Both the position numbers and the translations under genes were made by a program. Below are positions 25,032 through 38,827 of a DNA stretch of 64,000 nt, piece by piece. Source of the DNA: Diplosphaera chodatii (Eukaryota; Chlorophyta; Trebouxiophyceae; Prasiolales; Stichococcaceae); NCBI GenBank assembly GCA_032358165.1, contig JAALGY010000034.1, positions 682,001 through 746,000 on the forward strand. Reading direction: 5' to 3'. The notes under the pieces were generated by a model that had not been told where the DNA came from, did no database searches, and was given only the letters and a program-made list of their open reading frames with translations. Each line of letters begins with the position of its first letter. Position 1 is the stretch's first letter.

Positions 25032-25628
25032 CAAAATTGCTGAGTGCCAGCGTGCTGCCAATGTCCTACACATGCACCTCTGCACCTTCTGCACAGTTCA
25101 ACGGCAGCTTCGTGCTCAAGCGCAGATGACGCCTGCCTGCAAGTGTCGATGCGAGGCTGAGACACTGTGATTGCGGAGCCTCGTCTTGCGGATGGCTTGC
25201 ATGTACACCATGCAAAGCAGCTGTGTGCGCATGCGAGTGACCGATGTTCAGAGGCTGAAATGTGCGCTTGCTACTTCAATGAATTACTTTATACACGCTG
25301 AGCATTCCTGTGCGCGTGCAGCAGAGTGGACCACGTGGGTTGTGCCTGACAATCTGATGCTGTGCATTACTCAACGCACGGGTGGCACGTGATGTCACTT
25401 TGCAGCAATTCCCACTCAGCGGCGGGCGGGCGCGGACCAGATACTAGAACATCAAATCAATGGTAGTGGGACAATCATGCAGTTCAGGTATGGGTACAAT
25501 GACAGGTTGCATCTCAGAGACCCAGCAACAACACATCTTTCAGTGACCAGCATCCTGGTGAGCGCCTCCTTCGTCCCGCCATCCCTGTCGTGTGCTACGG
25601 CTGCGAATGGCGCGATGTAAGCACAGGC
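25032..25628. other. Intergenic between lipase B (5') and lipase C (3')
   Basis: Presumed promoter and 5' untranslated region of B plus the 3' end of C. Sequence near 25370-25391 (CTCAACGCACGGGTGGCACG) recurs at 32310-32331 upstream of C. No gene seen. Confidence 0.5.
25386..25391 (-). promoter_or_regulatory. CACGTG box upstream of lipase B
   Basis: CACGTG in GGGTGGCACGTGATG, 355 bp upstream of the proposed start codon of copy B. Confidence 0.4.
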
Positions 25629-28600
25629 CTACCCGTTTCTGCTGCCACGGCGCCACTCGCCCAGCTTGTATACATTACCCAGTGCAAGGGTGCCTGCCGA
25701 GGCGTCTGCGCTTGCCAGTTTGCCGCTCTCCTGCAAGTGTCAGCACTGCAGCTTCGCCGGCAGCCTGGAGCAGATGGCTGCTGTCACACGTCGAACCGTG
25801 TTACACCCTGATATCCTATCGATAGCTAGCTTGTGGAGACGCTCTCCGTCAGCAAGAAGCCTGAATCCTCCAGCACCTCTGCGAGTACAAAGCCGCCGGA
25901 CTCCAGGAGGTGCCGGAGGGTGTCGTCCTTTAGCATGTCGATGACGCCCTGGCCGCCGCCCACTAGACCCTGCACATTCCCACATAGCTGGCGGCTCCAA
26001 ACCGGCACGGTCAGCAGGCATGATCGGGATGTGAGCCATTCAGCCACACTTGCACAGCCATTCCAAGCCCGACTGTCACCTTAGTTGAGTACTGACAGGC
26101 CACTACCGTGAGCAAAGAGTGCCAATATTCACTGAGGAAATGGTTGGAAAGTCGGCTTCTGGCATTGCGGAAGCCATTGATGATGCCAACCATCACTTCG
26201 CCGACAAATCCCAGCCCTGCAAAGTATATAAGATAGAAGTGATCCGGACAACATGGGACATCCCTAATCCTCTTTTGCATTGATGCATGGGAATGGCACA
26301 CGTTGCTGGGGGCCGCCAGAAATAGAAGTGCGCACATTGGGATGAAAATGTAGCCGACGCTCAATCGGGGCTGGGCGAACCTGTCAAGGCATGAAACAAC
26401 GCATTGGGCCTGGATTGCAGGGATGTCAATGATGCTATGGTTCAGCAGGCTGCCATGGCAAGCCTTTTCCCCCAAAGGCATTTACATGGACCACACATTC
26501 AAGTCGGAAAGCACATTAGGAGCCAGACAAGGGTGCACCATCATGTCGCCCAGAGGGTTGATGATGATCTGCTGGCCTGTCCTCTTGTACACCTGAGCAA
26601 GAACGTGCGACATTTTCCATAGGGAAAGGGCTACACACAAGGGGCTCGCAGTCTTCACATCTTCACATGATTCACCAACCGAACTGCCACTGACCCTGAA
26701 CTTCCCGACTTGGGTAATCTGCAGGGATAGTACAGAGTTCAACATCGTTTGTCTTGAGAGCGACGGCATGAAGGTGACACGGCATGCATGACAGAGACAT
26801 GAGCGAAAGCTACCCACGGCACAGCGCACCGTGTCCCTGTCGTTGATGACGTGCCAGGTCTCGGGCACAAGCTCATCGTATGCGGTCGAAAAGCTGCCGT
26901 TTCCCACCCGCGGGCAGCCAAATGTGTACACCTCCACCTGCGCCAAAGCGCGAGCTGGGTTACTGGCACAAGAACTGATCTGACAGCCAGCAACCAGGTG
27001 CGGGGGTGCTGCTGCAACCTGCTCATTGTTCCATGAGCCCTGCACCTGCCGGAGCGGAAGGTCAAACTCTGCCTGGATGTCGTAGGCTGCAAGGATGCTG
27101 AGTGCTCCACCCAAGCTATGCCCTGCAGACAAGTTCTCTCGCGTCACGCCAGACGTGCATGCCGCAGTAGGATCAGACCGTCAAGCGTTACCAGTGCCAG
27201 GGCAGCGTCGCAACAGCCGCATGCCTACTCGGCTCACCTGTGATCAAGATGCGCGGCGGCGGACCCTTCCCACATTCGTCCAGTAGCTTGCGTATCCTGC
27301 CTAGCACACGCTTCCTGTACATCCACATATTCACATGACTCGAAACACAATGTCATGCTGTTAGTACACTGTGCCATGCTCTCGGTGCATCCTGCCCCAA
27401 GCCGCAGCGGGAGACCAGCAAGGACATTCAGACCATCGAACGTGTACTCTTGCAGCAGCCCCGATCAAACGGACAATGCAGCAGCACCTGAAGCCGCCAG
27501 CGGTCCAGGCAGCCAGGAAGCCCTTGTGCACGAGCGCTGGCCAGCCGCGGCCTGCCTGCACCGGCTGCTTGGGATGCCGGGTTGGCAGCACCTGCGATAG
27601 TCATATGTAAAGTTAACATTGCTGGCATCTATTGCATCAGGACCAGGCAGGACACGTGCATAACCAAGGCGACATTCTCCAGGACACCTCATCATCACCA
27701 GCATCGAGGACCCTGGTGCTCGAAACTGTACCGACAAGGCAGCAGGGTCAAGCATCAGCATCTGAACCCTGAACGTGCCAATATTTGAACACCTGCACGT
27801 CTGCCCAGGCCGCAGCCGCTGAAGCAGTCCCCCGGAACGACAGCACAATGGCGCCTGGCCCGCTCGCCAGCAGCAGCTTGGTGTCGTGCGTGGCCTCGCG
27901 CATGATGCTGATGGTGTTGAGGTCCAGCAGCTGCAGTGCCGCTCCCACCCGCGGGTCGAGCGGGACGCCCCCCTGCACATGCACTCTCAATTGTATTCGG
28001 GGTACACAGGGGTCTAGTATATCGCCTGGGCAACCTGTCGATGCTGCGCTTGTGCATGCAGTAGAACGTGCACATGTCTGTCGAATCAATGTGCACATGT
28101 CTGTCGAAGGCGGGCATGGCCCCGGCACCGGGAGAAGGCATGTGCATCTGATCAGTGCCACCAGTCACAAGAGCATGGTGCTTGCCTCAAGGGCGTCCGG
28201 ATCCCCTGGAGTCTCGGCCGCCTCAAGATCAGCGCCGGCATGCTCCTCGAAGCGGTAGGACAGAAACGTCCAATGAAACGCCTGTGGCGTTGGCCGCCAT
28301 GTCACCAGCGTGTTGCATTGACCTGGTTTGCTGTTTGCATGTGTTCGTGCCACGCACGAGCGCTTCGGCCGCGACAGTGTGCATGGACATCATGTCGGGG
28401 GGCAAAGCAGCAGACTGCAGAAGCAGGGCATGCTAGCACACAAGTCTGCATCTTGCGTGCATGGGCCACCTTGAGGGCTGTTTCAGTACAAAAGAGCGGC
28501 TCGTGCTCAAGGTCGCCGATGTCCTCGTACTCGGCCACAACCGCTGCCCGTGCAGCTCGCTTGCATTCCCTGCTGGCTTCATCCCACGCCACCTCTTGCA

Positions 28601-31600
28601 GCAGCAGCTGCAACAACACCAGATTGTGGGACATCGAAACCGTTGGCAAACCATGTGGCTGCCAACAGCGCGCTGCCCACCAGGAAGTATACAGAAACCC
28701 AAGAGGATGACCGATCCATTGTGCCTTCGGCGCGTTCAGCTCTTCCCACACATCCACAGGTACAGATGCCATACGCAATGTCACCTTTCGAAGTGGGCTC
28801 AGGTCCGAGGCAGTCCGTGGCGTGAAGAAGAAGGCCTGTGGGCAGGAGGCCATGGCAACCAACTTCCAGCATGCTTGCTGTGCTGAGCTGGGGCGCAAGA
28901 GCCTCGGACAGGAGCGCAGATAGGGGTTGCATGCTACTCACCATGACTATGACCAAGGTCGCCATGACGATCTGGTTTGGTGCGAGACCCAGCCAGGTGA
29001 GCAACTGCGAGGCAAAGAGGACCAGTCTGACTTGCGATCAAAAGTCGATGCCAGCAGCAATCAGTGCGGTTCTCAGCACGCCAGCATGGCCATGACATGA
29101 CTGTCAGAAGGCAACACATGGGTGGCCGCTCACATAGCTGGAACACTTCTGAGGATGCACAAACCACAAGCAGATTGTTGATAAATACAAAAACCTGCGC
29201 AGGGCCCCACGTGCTCTTTCTGAGGTGATATCATTGCAGGCGCGAGTATCCACAGCAGAGCACGGCTGACACAGGTGACACAGGTGCATCAAGTAGCCGC
29301 TAATCACAGATGACGCATCGTGAGCAGCATGCTCACCAGACAGCAACCCGCCCTGTCTGCCGCTGCAGGATGACAAATGATCTTCAATAAATGATTGCTA
29401 CATGGCCGTCAGCAGGGACGAACAGCATGTGAACAGCATGCAAGGAGCTGACTTCAGCAAACCTGGATCCGTGCGATCATGTTGCCTGTGTGCGGCAGAG
29501 GTTTATCAGGATCATTGCAAGGGTATTTTACGACAGATGCAACTGGTGGAGGCTCAGCCAACCTGTTCTGAAAGCGTGGTAGGCCGAAGTTCGCAATGCG
29601 CGAAAAGTCTTTAAACTGTATATGATCATCAGCACGGCGTACAGCGCAAAAAGAGAGGCAAGCAGCCTGCAAACAATGGCTTCAAGATGGTGATAGCTTT
29701 GGGCGACACAGCGAGCTCAGTTGCACACAGACGGGTTGTGCAATAGCAGGCACGGCACTTGGTGGCGGCGCGCGTCCGCGAATCCGTACTGCCAGAATAG
29801 CATTCGTCAATGTAGATGTCACAGCCCGGGTCCGCTGCTTCTGCAGAACAGGGAGCAGGGTGCGGGATGAACACAGGCGTATGACATTGACCATCGGAGT
29901 CTCTAGCATCCGACAGAATGAACATTTGAACAATGCGCAGGCGCGGTGGGGCGCCAGGCGTCAGATCATGGCTTGAGCCTTACTGCACATGCAGTGGCAC
30001 TGCATTGCTGTGTTCCACCTGCACTGTCCCCGGAAGCCGCCTTCAGCCAGATTATGTCACCCTCCAGCGCAATCCACACAATGGCTGCAGTGCACGCACA
30101 CACGTCGCTCGGGTCCCACCGGCTGCAGCAGTGACTGTGTGCACACAGTGCCACAGCCATGGCACGCTGACACGCTGTTCACCTGAGGGCCAATGGTAGT
30201 AGAATGGCGCGTCCAGAACGATCTGAGCATCAGCTCCGGAGATGGTGTCCAAGGGCGCAACTGCTCGATCGCCGCCGAGGCCTGTTGAGCTTTCGGTCCG
30301 CTGCGCATGTGGCTGTTCCAGGCCTGCTGCACCACGCTTCTCTTCGGCTGCGCAAGCTGTGCAGACGCTTGCACATGAACTGGGTCATCACCCCTCTCTC
30401 TTACGGCAGGCAAGGCAGAGCTGGGCCCTCACCTGAAGGAGCTGGGTGCTTCTTGATGGCATGCTGTAACCAGTGCCACCACTTCCGGTCGCCTTGCAGG
30501 GGGCAGGAGCAGTGCGACAGCACGCTCAGCAGGAAGAACAGCGTGTTCCAGCACGTCCTGCTCGTGAAGATTGGCGCAATGGTTCACTCGCTATGAGATG
30601 CAATATCGACGCAGCTGGGTCAGATGGGCCACAGCCCGTGCTGGGCTGCGACATGACAGAAGCGTGTTGCCACCTGGCTTACCAGCGAATGAGCCCACAT
30701 GTGTTTGTGAAGTCGCTGAACCTGCGCTGGCAGCAACCACGTCACATTACCATGTCATCAGGGCAGGCTCTCAGTAAACATGTCCCTAGCACGAAATCGC
30801 ATTGATGCAGGGTGTAAGACGCACCATGCGCACTGCGAGCGCAGCAGCCGAACGTTGGGCGCCAGCCAAAATATTGCATTCACCATCTGCACAACGTACA
30901 CATGATCTGCTTGCTGTTGTCCCACAAGCTGATTTGTACTGACACCGCTGATCGCTCGTCATGTGCGATGCAGCATGGTGAGATAGCAAAAGTAAGTAAA
31001 TATGCAGAGACAGACTCGCTGCAGGATATGCAGCACACCCTCATATGAGCTTGAGATGCACCTGTATGATGAGCATTGCGTAGTGGGTGGCGACCAGGCG
31101 GCTTCGCCGTGTGGACCACTGGAGTCTGCGTGCACGCCATACGTGCTGGATGCAGACCACATTGGCCGCGCTCAAGGCTGCCAGACACAGACCTATGCAT
31201 CCAAAGCATGCACAGGTGACCGCATGGCCATCAGATACACGACAGCTGCATGCAGACATGCTTGGTGACAGTATGTGGTCTCTCTTCGCTCACTGGCCAG
31301 CACGACGTTCAGCACGGCGAAGTGACGCTCTCTGAACCACGCGTCCTCATTCCTGACAGACTTGAGGATGAGCTGCGTCACAAGTAGCACCATGCCCAGA
31401 CCGACGACGGCTTGCAGCGTCCCAACAAGCCACTAGTACACAGGGACACATACCAGTCAGCGTGCGAAGCTGTTGGCGATGGATGTTCACAGATACACAG
31501 CAAACAGACACCAGTCAGCTGGGCATGACCAAGGCCGCCCGTGGCACAACTACCCCAGCAATGTACGATGCAAGCTCACCCTCGTGACCCATGCCGTGTC

Positions 31601-31972
31601 ACACTCCAGCCTCAGCGTGACGTGACGCAAACTGGCTTCGTACGCTGCCTGAGCTGACCTGTCGGTTGGCGGTGCACCAGCGGACCCAAGCTCAGTGCCA
31701 CTGTGCGCATCGGGCTGTGCGCTGCCGCAGGAGTCTGCAGTCGACCCTCCGCTCGCATGGCTGTCTTTCCCGGAGCGGCTTGCACTTGATGTGTCAGTCA
31801 CTGCTGTGTCGCAGGCAACTGCGCCATCCGCAGCTGCTGACTCTGTGTCTACACCTGCGCGTGTGCAAGGCGTGCATTGCATGTGGGATGTCAACCTCAG
31901 CACTGCATTGTTACCCGGTTGCACGCACATACAACATGTGACTGGTCGTCAAAACGAACCTGCTGTGGGCAT
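25629..31972 (-). CDS. Polytopic membrane class-3 lipase, copy C
   Basis: About 24 exons can be followed. The start exon is 31972-31960 (ATGCCCACAGCAG), joined in phase to GVDTESAAADGAVACDTAV at 31854. Membrane exons: LGMVLLVTQLILKSVRN (31400), ALSAANVVCIQHVWRARRLQ (31150), FWLAPNVRLL (30850), TLFFLLSVLSHCSC (30530), IVLDAPFYYHWPSGE (30210), VVWIALEGDIIWLKA (30070), ASLFALYAVLMIIYSLK (29640), FLYLSTICLWFVHPQKCSSY (29170), APNQIVMATLVIVMV (28970). Lipase region: LLLQEVAWDEASRECKRAAR (28600), AFHWTFLSYRFEEHAG (28270), AIVLSFRGTASAAAAWADVQ (27800-27860), HKGFLAAWTAGGF (27510), GHSLGGALSILAAYDI (27090), VYTFGCPRVGN and INDRDTV (26840-26940), INPLGDMMVHP (26550), NHFLSEYWHSLLTVVA (26120). The last exon ends LGNVYKLGEWRRGSRNG with the stop at 25629-25631. 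Closest relative within the array is B. Confidence 0.84.
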
Positions 31973-32517
31973 CAAAACTGCTGTGCGCCAGCGTGCTGCC
32001 AATGTCCTACACAGGCACCTCTGCACCTTCCGCACAGAAGAACGGCATCATCGCGCTCAAGCACAGACAGCGCCTGCCTGCAGGTTTCGATGCAAGGCTG
32101 AGACACTCTGATTGCGGAGTCTGGCCTTGCGGATGGCATGCATATACACCAAGCAAACCAGCAGTGTGCGTCCGCGCGTGACCGGCGTTCGAAGGCTGAA
32201 GTGTGGGCTTGCTACATAGTGAGATCACTCGACACACGGTGCGCAATCCCGTGCGCGTGCAACAGATTGCTGACCATGTGGGCTTTGTCTGACAGTCTGT
32301 ATGCACTTACTCAACGCACGGGTGGCACGTGATCGTCACTACCCAAGGAGTGCGCCAGATGTCGCAAGACCAACTCAGCGGCGGGCGCAGACCAACTACA
32401 AGAACATCAACTCAATGGTCATGGGACAGTCAAGCAGTTCAAGTAGGGTACATTGAAAGGTTGCATCTAAGAGAGGCCCTGCAGCAACCATAACTACTAT
32501 TTGTGACCAGCATCCTG
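31973..32517. other. Intergenic between lipase C (5') and lipase D (3')
   Basis: Alignable with the B upstream region, including the CACGTG context at 32326. No gene seen. Confidence 0.5.
32326..32331 (-). promoter_or_regulatory. CACGTG box upstream of lipase C
   Basis: CACGTG in GGGTGGCACGTGATC, 354 bp upstream of the proposed start codon of copy C. Confidence 0.4.
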
Positions 32518-35500
32518 CTAAGTGCCTCCCTCGCCACCCCACCGCTGGTTTACGGCCGCAAATGGCGCGATGTATGCACAGGCCTCCCGGTTCTTGCTGC
32601 TGCGGCGCCACCTCCTCTCGCCGAGCTTATAAACATTAGCCAACGAAGCGCTCGATGCAATGGTGCTGCTCGAGGCGGCCGAGACTGCCAGATCGCCGTC
32701 CTCCTGAGGCGATGTGCACGGCAAGGTAACTGAGTGCCTGGCATAAGACTTTCTCAGCAGGTCCACAAGCGTGCTGCACTCCAGCGCACTGCTGCAAGCT
32801 CAGCACAGCACGTGTGTGGAGCGGTTACGAACCTGGAGCATAAAGCCTGCATCCGCCAGCACTTCTGCGAGCACAAAGCCGCCGGACTCCAGGATGTACC
32901 GGAGGGTGTCACCCTTCAGCATCTCTACAACGCCCTGCCCACCGCCCACGAGCCCCTGTCCGAGTGACAGCAGACAGCATTGTTCCAGGTCCTCAACAAT
33001 TGCGCCCATGCAACAAGAGCGTGTCAACTCGTGAGGCATGTAAGCACGTTCATCATCAGCGACGTGTCAGGCCGCAAGCCATGTAAACACGTTCATCAGC
33101 GGCACTTAGCAGCGTGCCTTATTAGTGAATTGCGCAGCCAGCACAGTTAGAAGCGAGAAGCCGTATTCGGCCAAAAAATGGTCTCGCAGGTTGCTTCTGG
33201 CGTTGCGGCACGCACGGAAGGCATCGATGGCACCGAACATGAATTCGCCCACCAGCCCCGCCCCTGCAGATCGACAATGGGCAGCTGATCAATGTGCTGG
33301 GTTGGGATGTCTGAGATGCATTGCGCTGCAGTGTTTGCGGAATGGTGCTGAGGCACCGCTGGAGATCGCACATTGGGCCGAAAAATGCAGCCGACGCTCA
33401 ATTGGGGCTGGGCGAACCTACGAAGGCCGGCAACATGGGGCATTCTCAGCACCAGACTGGTCGTGGTCTTTCGATGAGTTACCACAGCGGTCATGCTTGT
33501 AGTGTTCCTGCCAAAGTCCTCAGCACACAGCTGGACAGGCACTAGTAGTTACTCTCGTATGCAAGTACACTGCTAAGTAGATCCACATTCACGTAGGCAT
33601 ATGGACCGCACCATCATGTCGCCAAGAGGGTTGACGATGATCTGCTGACCTGTCCTCTTGTACACCTGAGCATCACATAATGGTCTTTGACATCAGGTGT
33701 GCAAACCACAAAGCCGCATGTCATCCGTGATCAATGCAGCCTTATGCACCCACCCTGAACTTCCCGACTTGGGTGATCTGCATGGACGACAAACTGGGTT
33801 TGCCGGCAATATTTGAAAGGGCAGAAAGGATGGCACGGCAGGGTATGGGCAACAGCTGCATGGCCAACGCCAGTCTGGGCACAACTCACCGTGTCCCTGT
33901 CGTTGATGACGTGCCAGGTCTCCGGCACCAGCTGGTCGTATGCGGTCGAAAAGCTGCCGTTCCCTACCCTGGGGCAGCCAAATGTGTACACCTCCACCTG
34001 CGCTCAAGCGCCAGCTGGGTTGCTGGCACAACAACATATCCGACGGCCAGCTACCGGGTGCAGAGGTGCTGCTGCAACCTGCAGATCATGTTGCGAGGCC
34101 TGCACCTGCCGGAGCGGGAGGTCAAACTCTGCCTGGATGTCGTAGGCTGCAAGGATGCTGAGTGCCCCGCCCAGGCTGTGCCCTGCGAGAGAAGGGTGTT
34201 CTGTCATGCCAGAAGTGCATGCCGCAGTAGCAACAGACCGTTGACGCAGGGTTCCTCGGCTCACCTGTGATCAAGATGCGTGGCGTCGGACCCTTGCCAC
34301 ATTCGTCCAGTAGACCGCGTATCCTGCCCAGCACACGCTTCCTGCAAATTCCACATGTTCACATGACTCGAGACATGGTGCCATGCTATTTGTACACTTG
34401 TACACTGTGCCATCCTCTCGGTGCATTCTCACCCAAGCCGTGGCGGGACACCAGCAAGGACATCCAGAACATCAAACTGTTGTTCTTGCAGCAGCCCCGA
34501 TCCAAAGGGAAAACGCAGCAGCACCTGAAGCCGCCAACCATCCAGCAAGCCAGGAAGCCCTTGTGCACCAGTGCTGGCCAGCTGTGGCCCGTCTGTGCTG
34601 GCTGCCTGGGATGCCGGGTTGGCAGTACCTGCCGCAGGCACATATCTCCTCACACCGCTGGCTGCCAGGAGCAGCTGCGCATGACATGCGCTGTTGCAAG
34701 GTAAGCCCAGTGAAGGCTCGAAAGCGATGTCAGCATGAGGCCCCTGATCACTGGTGCAGCGACAGTCACCACGTCAAGCTTAGCAGGTGACCAGCACCAG
34801 CACCTGGCTTCTACTCCCTACCTACCTGCAAGTCTGCCCAGGCGGCGGCGGCTGAAGACGTCCCCCGGAACGACAGCATGATGGCGCCTGGCCCGCTCGC
34901 CAGCAGCAGCTTGGTGTCGTGCGTCGCCTCGCGCATGATGCTGATGGTGTTAAGGTCCAGCAGCTGCAGCGCTGCTCCAACCCGCGGGTCGAGCGGGACG
35001 CCCCCCTGCACATGTTCCAGAGGTTTGGGCACTGGGTGTGCTCAGCCATATCAAACTGCTGGACTCGATCATCATCCAAGCAAGGGGAGGGACAGCCGAG
35101 ACATGCATGCTGTACTATATGTCTGGCACAGACGACAATCGCTGTGTGACACTTGCCTCAAGGGCGTCTGGATCCCCTGGACCATCAGCCGCCTCGAGAT
35201 CAGCGCCCGCATGCTCCTCATATCGATATGACAAAAACGTCCAGTGGAACGCCTGCAGCGAGACCGCATCATATCATATCCTGGAATGTTCCCTACCACT
35301 TGTGCCGGCAAGATGCTCATGCCGGTAGGGAGGTGACTGGGACGGGCGCCGTCAATAGGAAACACGTGCAACAGCATAGCAAGGCAGCAGAGCAGCTGCG
35401 TGGGTTTGCGGGCCACCTTCAGGGCCGTCTCAGCACAGAACAGCGGCTCGTGCTCTAGGTCGCCGATCTCCTTGTACTGGGCCATAATAGCTGCCCGCTC

Positions 35501-38500
35501 AGCTCGCCTGTGCTCCCTGCTGCCCTCATCCCATGCCACTTCTTGCAGGAGCAGCTGCGCAACATTACGGATCTGAACTTTGGCAATCACTACGCCATGC
35601 CAAGGGCAAAGGACACAAAGCCCCATTGCGGCACAACTTCCGTGCGCACCAAGGCACATAGAGCGCTGTTAAACGGCCGTGCATTAGATTGACGCCATGT
35701 GGTGACAGACCTTGCGCAGCGGGCTCAGGTCTGAAGCACTCCGCGGCATGAAGAAGATGGCCTGGGATCGTAGAGAAGGCAGCAGCTCAGGGACTCAGGG
35801 TGCCGCAAGTCATGTGCTGCCATGCCTCGGTCGACGACATGACAGAAGCAGGCGCTGCACAGGACTCACCATGACTATCACCGAGGTTGACATCACCAGC
35901 TGGTTTGGCGCCAAACCCAACCAAGTTTGCAGCTGCAGGGCGATGACGGCCAGATCAAGATGAAAGCTGGCAACAGCATGCACATTCACAAGACCTATGG
36001 CACAGCCAAGACGCGAGGCACAGCTGCACTTGCTCACATAGCTGGAGCATTTCTCGGGATGAATGAACCACAGGCAAATTGTTGCCACATACATAAACCT
36101 GCGGAGGTGTACAGGTGCTCCTTCGGGTGTTTGATGGTATTGACATGTGCAGCACACCTCAACGATGCAAACCAGGCAGCTGCAAGCAACTTCTGGTCAC
36201 GATATATGACCCTGAATCAGCAGGAAACAGGCTGCTGCTCACCAGACGGTCAAGCGACCTGTCATCCGCTGCAGGCACGGCAAACATCAGTCAGCACACA
36301 TGTGTATGTGACCAGACACACCGCACAGCACAAGTGCTAAGAACATACACCACCAGACCTGGATGCGCGCAATGATGTTGCCTGTGGAGTGTCAAACAAT
36401 ACATGTCATGATCACTACATTGCGCATGGAGCATGCAGACGGCAGATACTGCACCAGACGGCAGATACTGAATGCATGACTTACCTGTTCTAAAAGTATG
36501 ATATGGCGATGTTCTTAGCGCTCTAAATGTAGTCAAGCTGTAGAAGATCATCAGCACGGCATACAGCGCAAAGAAGACGGCCAACAGCCTGCAAGGCAGC
36601 GGTTGCACTGTTTTCGTGTGGTGGCTACAGCTTGCCTGTTCTCGTTGTCCACTTCGTAGACTGCATTGGATCTGCACAGCCACCCACTTGGTAGCCGTCT
36701 GTGTCTGTTGGTCGGCATTGTCACCATAACAATGTGCGATGAGAGCATCACACCCCTCGCCGTTTGCATCTGCAGGACGCAGCACTCTTCGTTCGACATC
36801 TTGATCGATGCAGGGCATCAGGGATCAGCACAACGGAATCACAGGCGGTATTCTCAGGCACATTGGACACCAGGCATAGCAAATAAGCTTCTGAGAGTGA
36901 TGCCGAGTTGGTCTGACCTGTACTGTCCCCACTGTTCACCGTCTTCTGCCAAATCAGGTCACCCTCCAGCACAAGCCACACAATGGCTGCAGTGCACACA
37001 GCCCGACTTTGTTGCATGACGGCAAGCAGCAGAGTGACTCAGCTACACACTTTGGCTTTCCGCCACCGAAACATACCGGGCGGCCAATGATAGTAGATGG
37101 GCGCATCTAAGACGAGCTGGGCATCCGCTCCCGAGATGGTGTCCAGTGGCGTGAGCGGACGCTCAGTGGTGACAGCCACCGAGCTGACCGTCAGTTGCGC
37201 GTCTAGCTGCCCCACGCTTCCTGAACCGTTGTTCCCTGCAGCTGCGCATGCAGCTAGAGTGTTGGCAGCCCACTCAGTACCACATCGAAGCAGCATGCTT
37301 GCAGCCCAACGCAGTAACAATCATGTCTGACCTGCAGGCGCCGGCTGCTTCTTGCAGACACGCACTACCCAGTGCCACCACCGCCGGTCTTTGGCCAAAG
37401 GGCAGGAGCAGTGCGACAGCACGGTCAGCAGGAAGAACAGCGTGTTCCAGCATGTCCTGTGCATGGAGGAAGCAGATTGAGTTGGCCATAATTGGCACTG
37501 ATAGGCCAGCACACGCCAGAAGGGTCGCTCCCGTCCCGTGTGAACCCGCCACAAAGGCAAGGCCAGTGCAAGTTGCCACTCACCAGCGGACGAAGCCACT
37601 GACATCTGTAAAGTTGGAGTACCATGAACACTTGTTGTGCAGCAGCCGGGCATTGGGCGCCAGCCAGCAAGTAGCATTCACCATCTGCAGGACGAGGATA
37701 CAAGTTCAGATGTTGCGTGTACTCTACAGAAGTTGTTAGTCAGCGTGTGGTCACTGAGAGTATTGGTGCTGGACACAGTGACGCCAGCATGATAGACCTG
37801 CACTCCCTGCAGCACCCTGTGCTGCACAGGATGAAGCACACTTTCTACACTGGGTGTCTCATATACTCAGTGTACCTGAATGTTCAGCATTGCATAGTAG
37901 ATTGCCACCAGGCGGACCCGGCGCTTGGACCACTGTAGTTTGCGGGCACGCCACATGTGTCGGATGCACACCACATTGGCTGCGCTCATGGCCGCCAGAC
38001 ACAAACCTACGCACACCCACCATACACGCTGACATGGGCGACCTGATGCTTGCAAGCTGGGCATGCTCGCAGGGACTGGCGCACAATATGTTCATTGCCA
38101 GCGCGCCACTCACTGGCCAGTACGACGTTCATTACAGCGAAGCGACGCTCTTTGAACCAGGAGTCCCCGTCCTTGACAGTCTTCAGGATGAGCTGCGTTA
38201 TGAGCAGCACCATGCCAAGGGCAACCATGACTCGCATTGTCCCTACAAGCCACTGATATCAGAAAACGGACTAAGTCAGACCAGTGTGTGAGGAATGTTG
38301 ATTCCGACCAAAGGCAGAGTATGCAAATAGCACCAGGGCACATGCCGGGGTCAGCCATGGCCAGGCGCTGCTCACTCCCAAGAGACTCCAAACTGTGCAC
38401 GGTGCAGCTGGTTTGCTGCTCACCCTCGTTTCCCATGCCGTGTCACACTCCAGGATCAGCGTGACGTGACGCAAACTGGCTTCGTACGCTGCCTGAGCTG

Positions 38501-38827
38501 ATCCAGCCCGGTCATCTCGCGGTGCGGCATTGGGATCGAGCTGAAAGCTGTCATGCTTGGGACACTTCGTTTCCTCTCTGTCGCAGGAGTCTGCAGTTGA
38601 GGTGCCGCTCGCATGGCTGTGTTCTACTGAGTGATTCGCAGCCTCAGGATCGCAGGCGCCTGTGCTGTCCCCCGCTTCTGCTGGATAAAGACCTGCGAGT
38701 GCGGCACACAGTATGGCAGAGGTACGCTTATGTCGTGGTCACATCGTGATGAATGAGATCCTTCGTGAATGGTTGTAAGTTTCACACACAAGGCAGCAGG
38801 TATGTGCTGCAAACCTGCTGGGTGCAT
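32518..38827 (-). CDS. Polytopic membrane class-3 lipase, copy D
   Basis: Same architecture as copies A-C. The start exon is 38827-38815 (ATGCACCCAGCAG, donor GTTTGC), joined in phase to GLYPAEAGDSTGACDPEA at 38692; that exon ends YEASLRHVTLILECDTAWET (donor at 38424). Membrane exons include VALGMVLLITQLILKTV (38210), CWNTLFFLLTVLSHCSC (37440), QLVLDAPIYYHWPPG (37100), LLAVFFALYAVLMIFYSL (36570) and WLGLAPNQLVMSTSVIVMV (35890). Lipase motifs: AIMLSFRGTSSAAAAWADLQ (34830-34890), HKGFLACWMVGGF (34540), GHSLGGALSILAAYDI (34140), VYTFGCPRVGN and INDRDTV (33890-33990), NPLGDMMV (33610), DHFLAEYGFSLLTVLA (33160). The C-terminal exons resemble copy A rather than adjacent C. The tail has LANVYKLGERRWRRS and ends at 32518. 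It is divergent from gene E across 758 bp. Confidence 0.82.

Larger units (their letters stand above)
11469..38827 (-). repeat. Tandem array of four polytopic lipase genes, ~7-kb repeat unit
   Basis: Four complete gene-length units lie head-to-tail on the minus strand. The GHSLGG coding exon recurs at about 13040, 20130, 27100 and 34170, giving periods of about 7.1, 7.0 and 7.1 kb. Exon order and many intron positions are the same in all four, and even introns are partly alignable between A and D and between B and C. The divergent fifth copy E lies inverted just beyond the right end. Confidence 0.9.

Noticed and set aside
11469..38827. Lipase array as pseudogenes
   Set aside because: Stops between conserved blocks fall in introns with matching borders in the other copies. 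No block checked has a frameshift, and the Ser, Asp and candidate His codons are intact in all copies. I did not verify every base of every exon.
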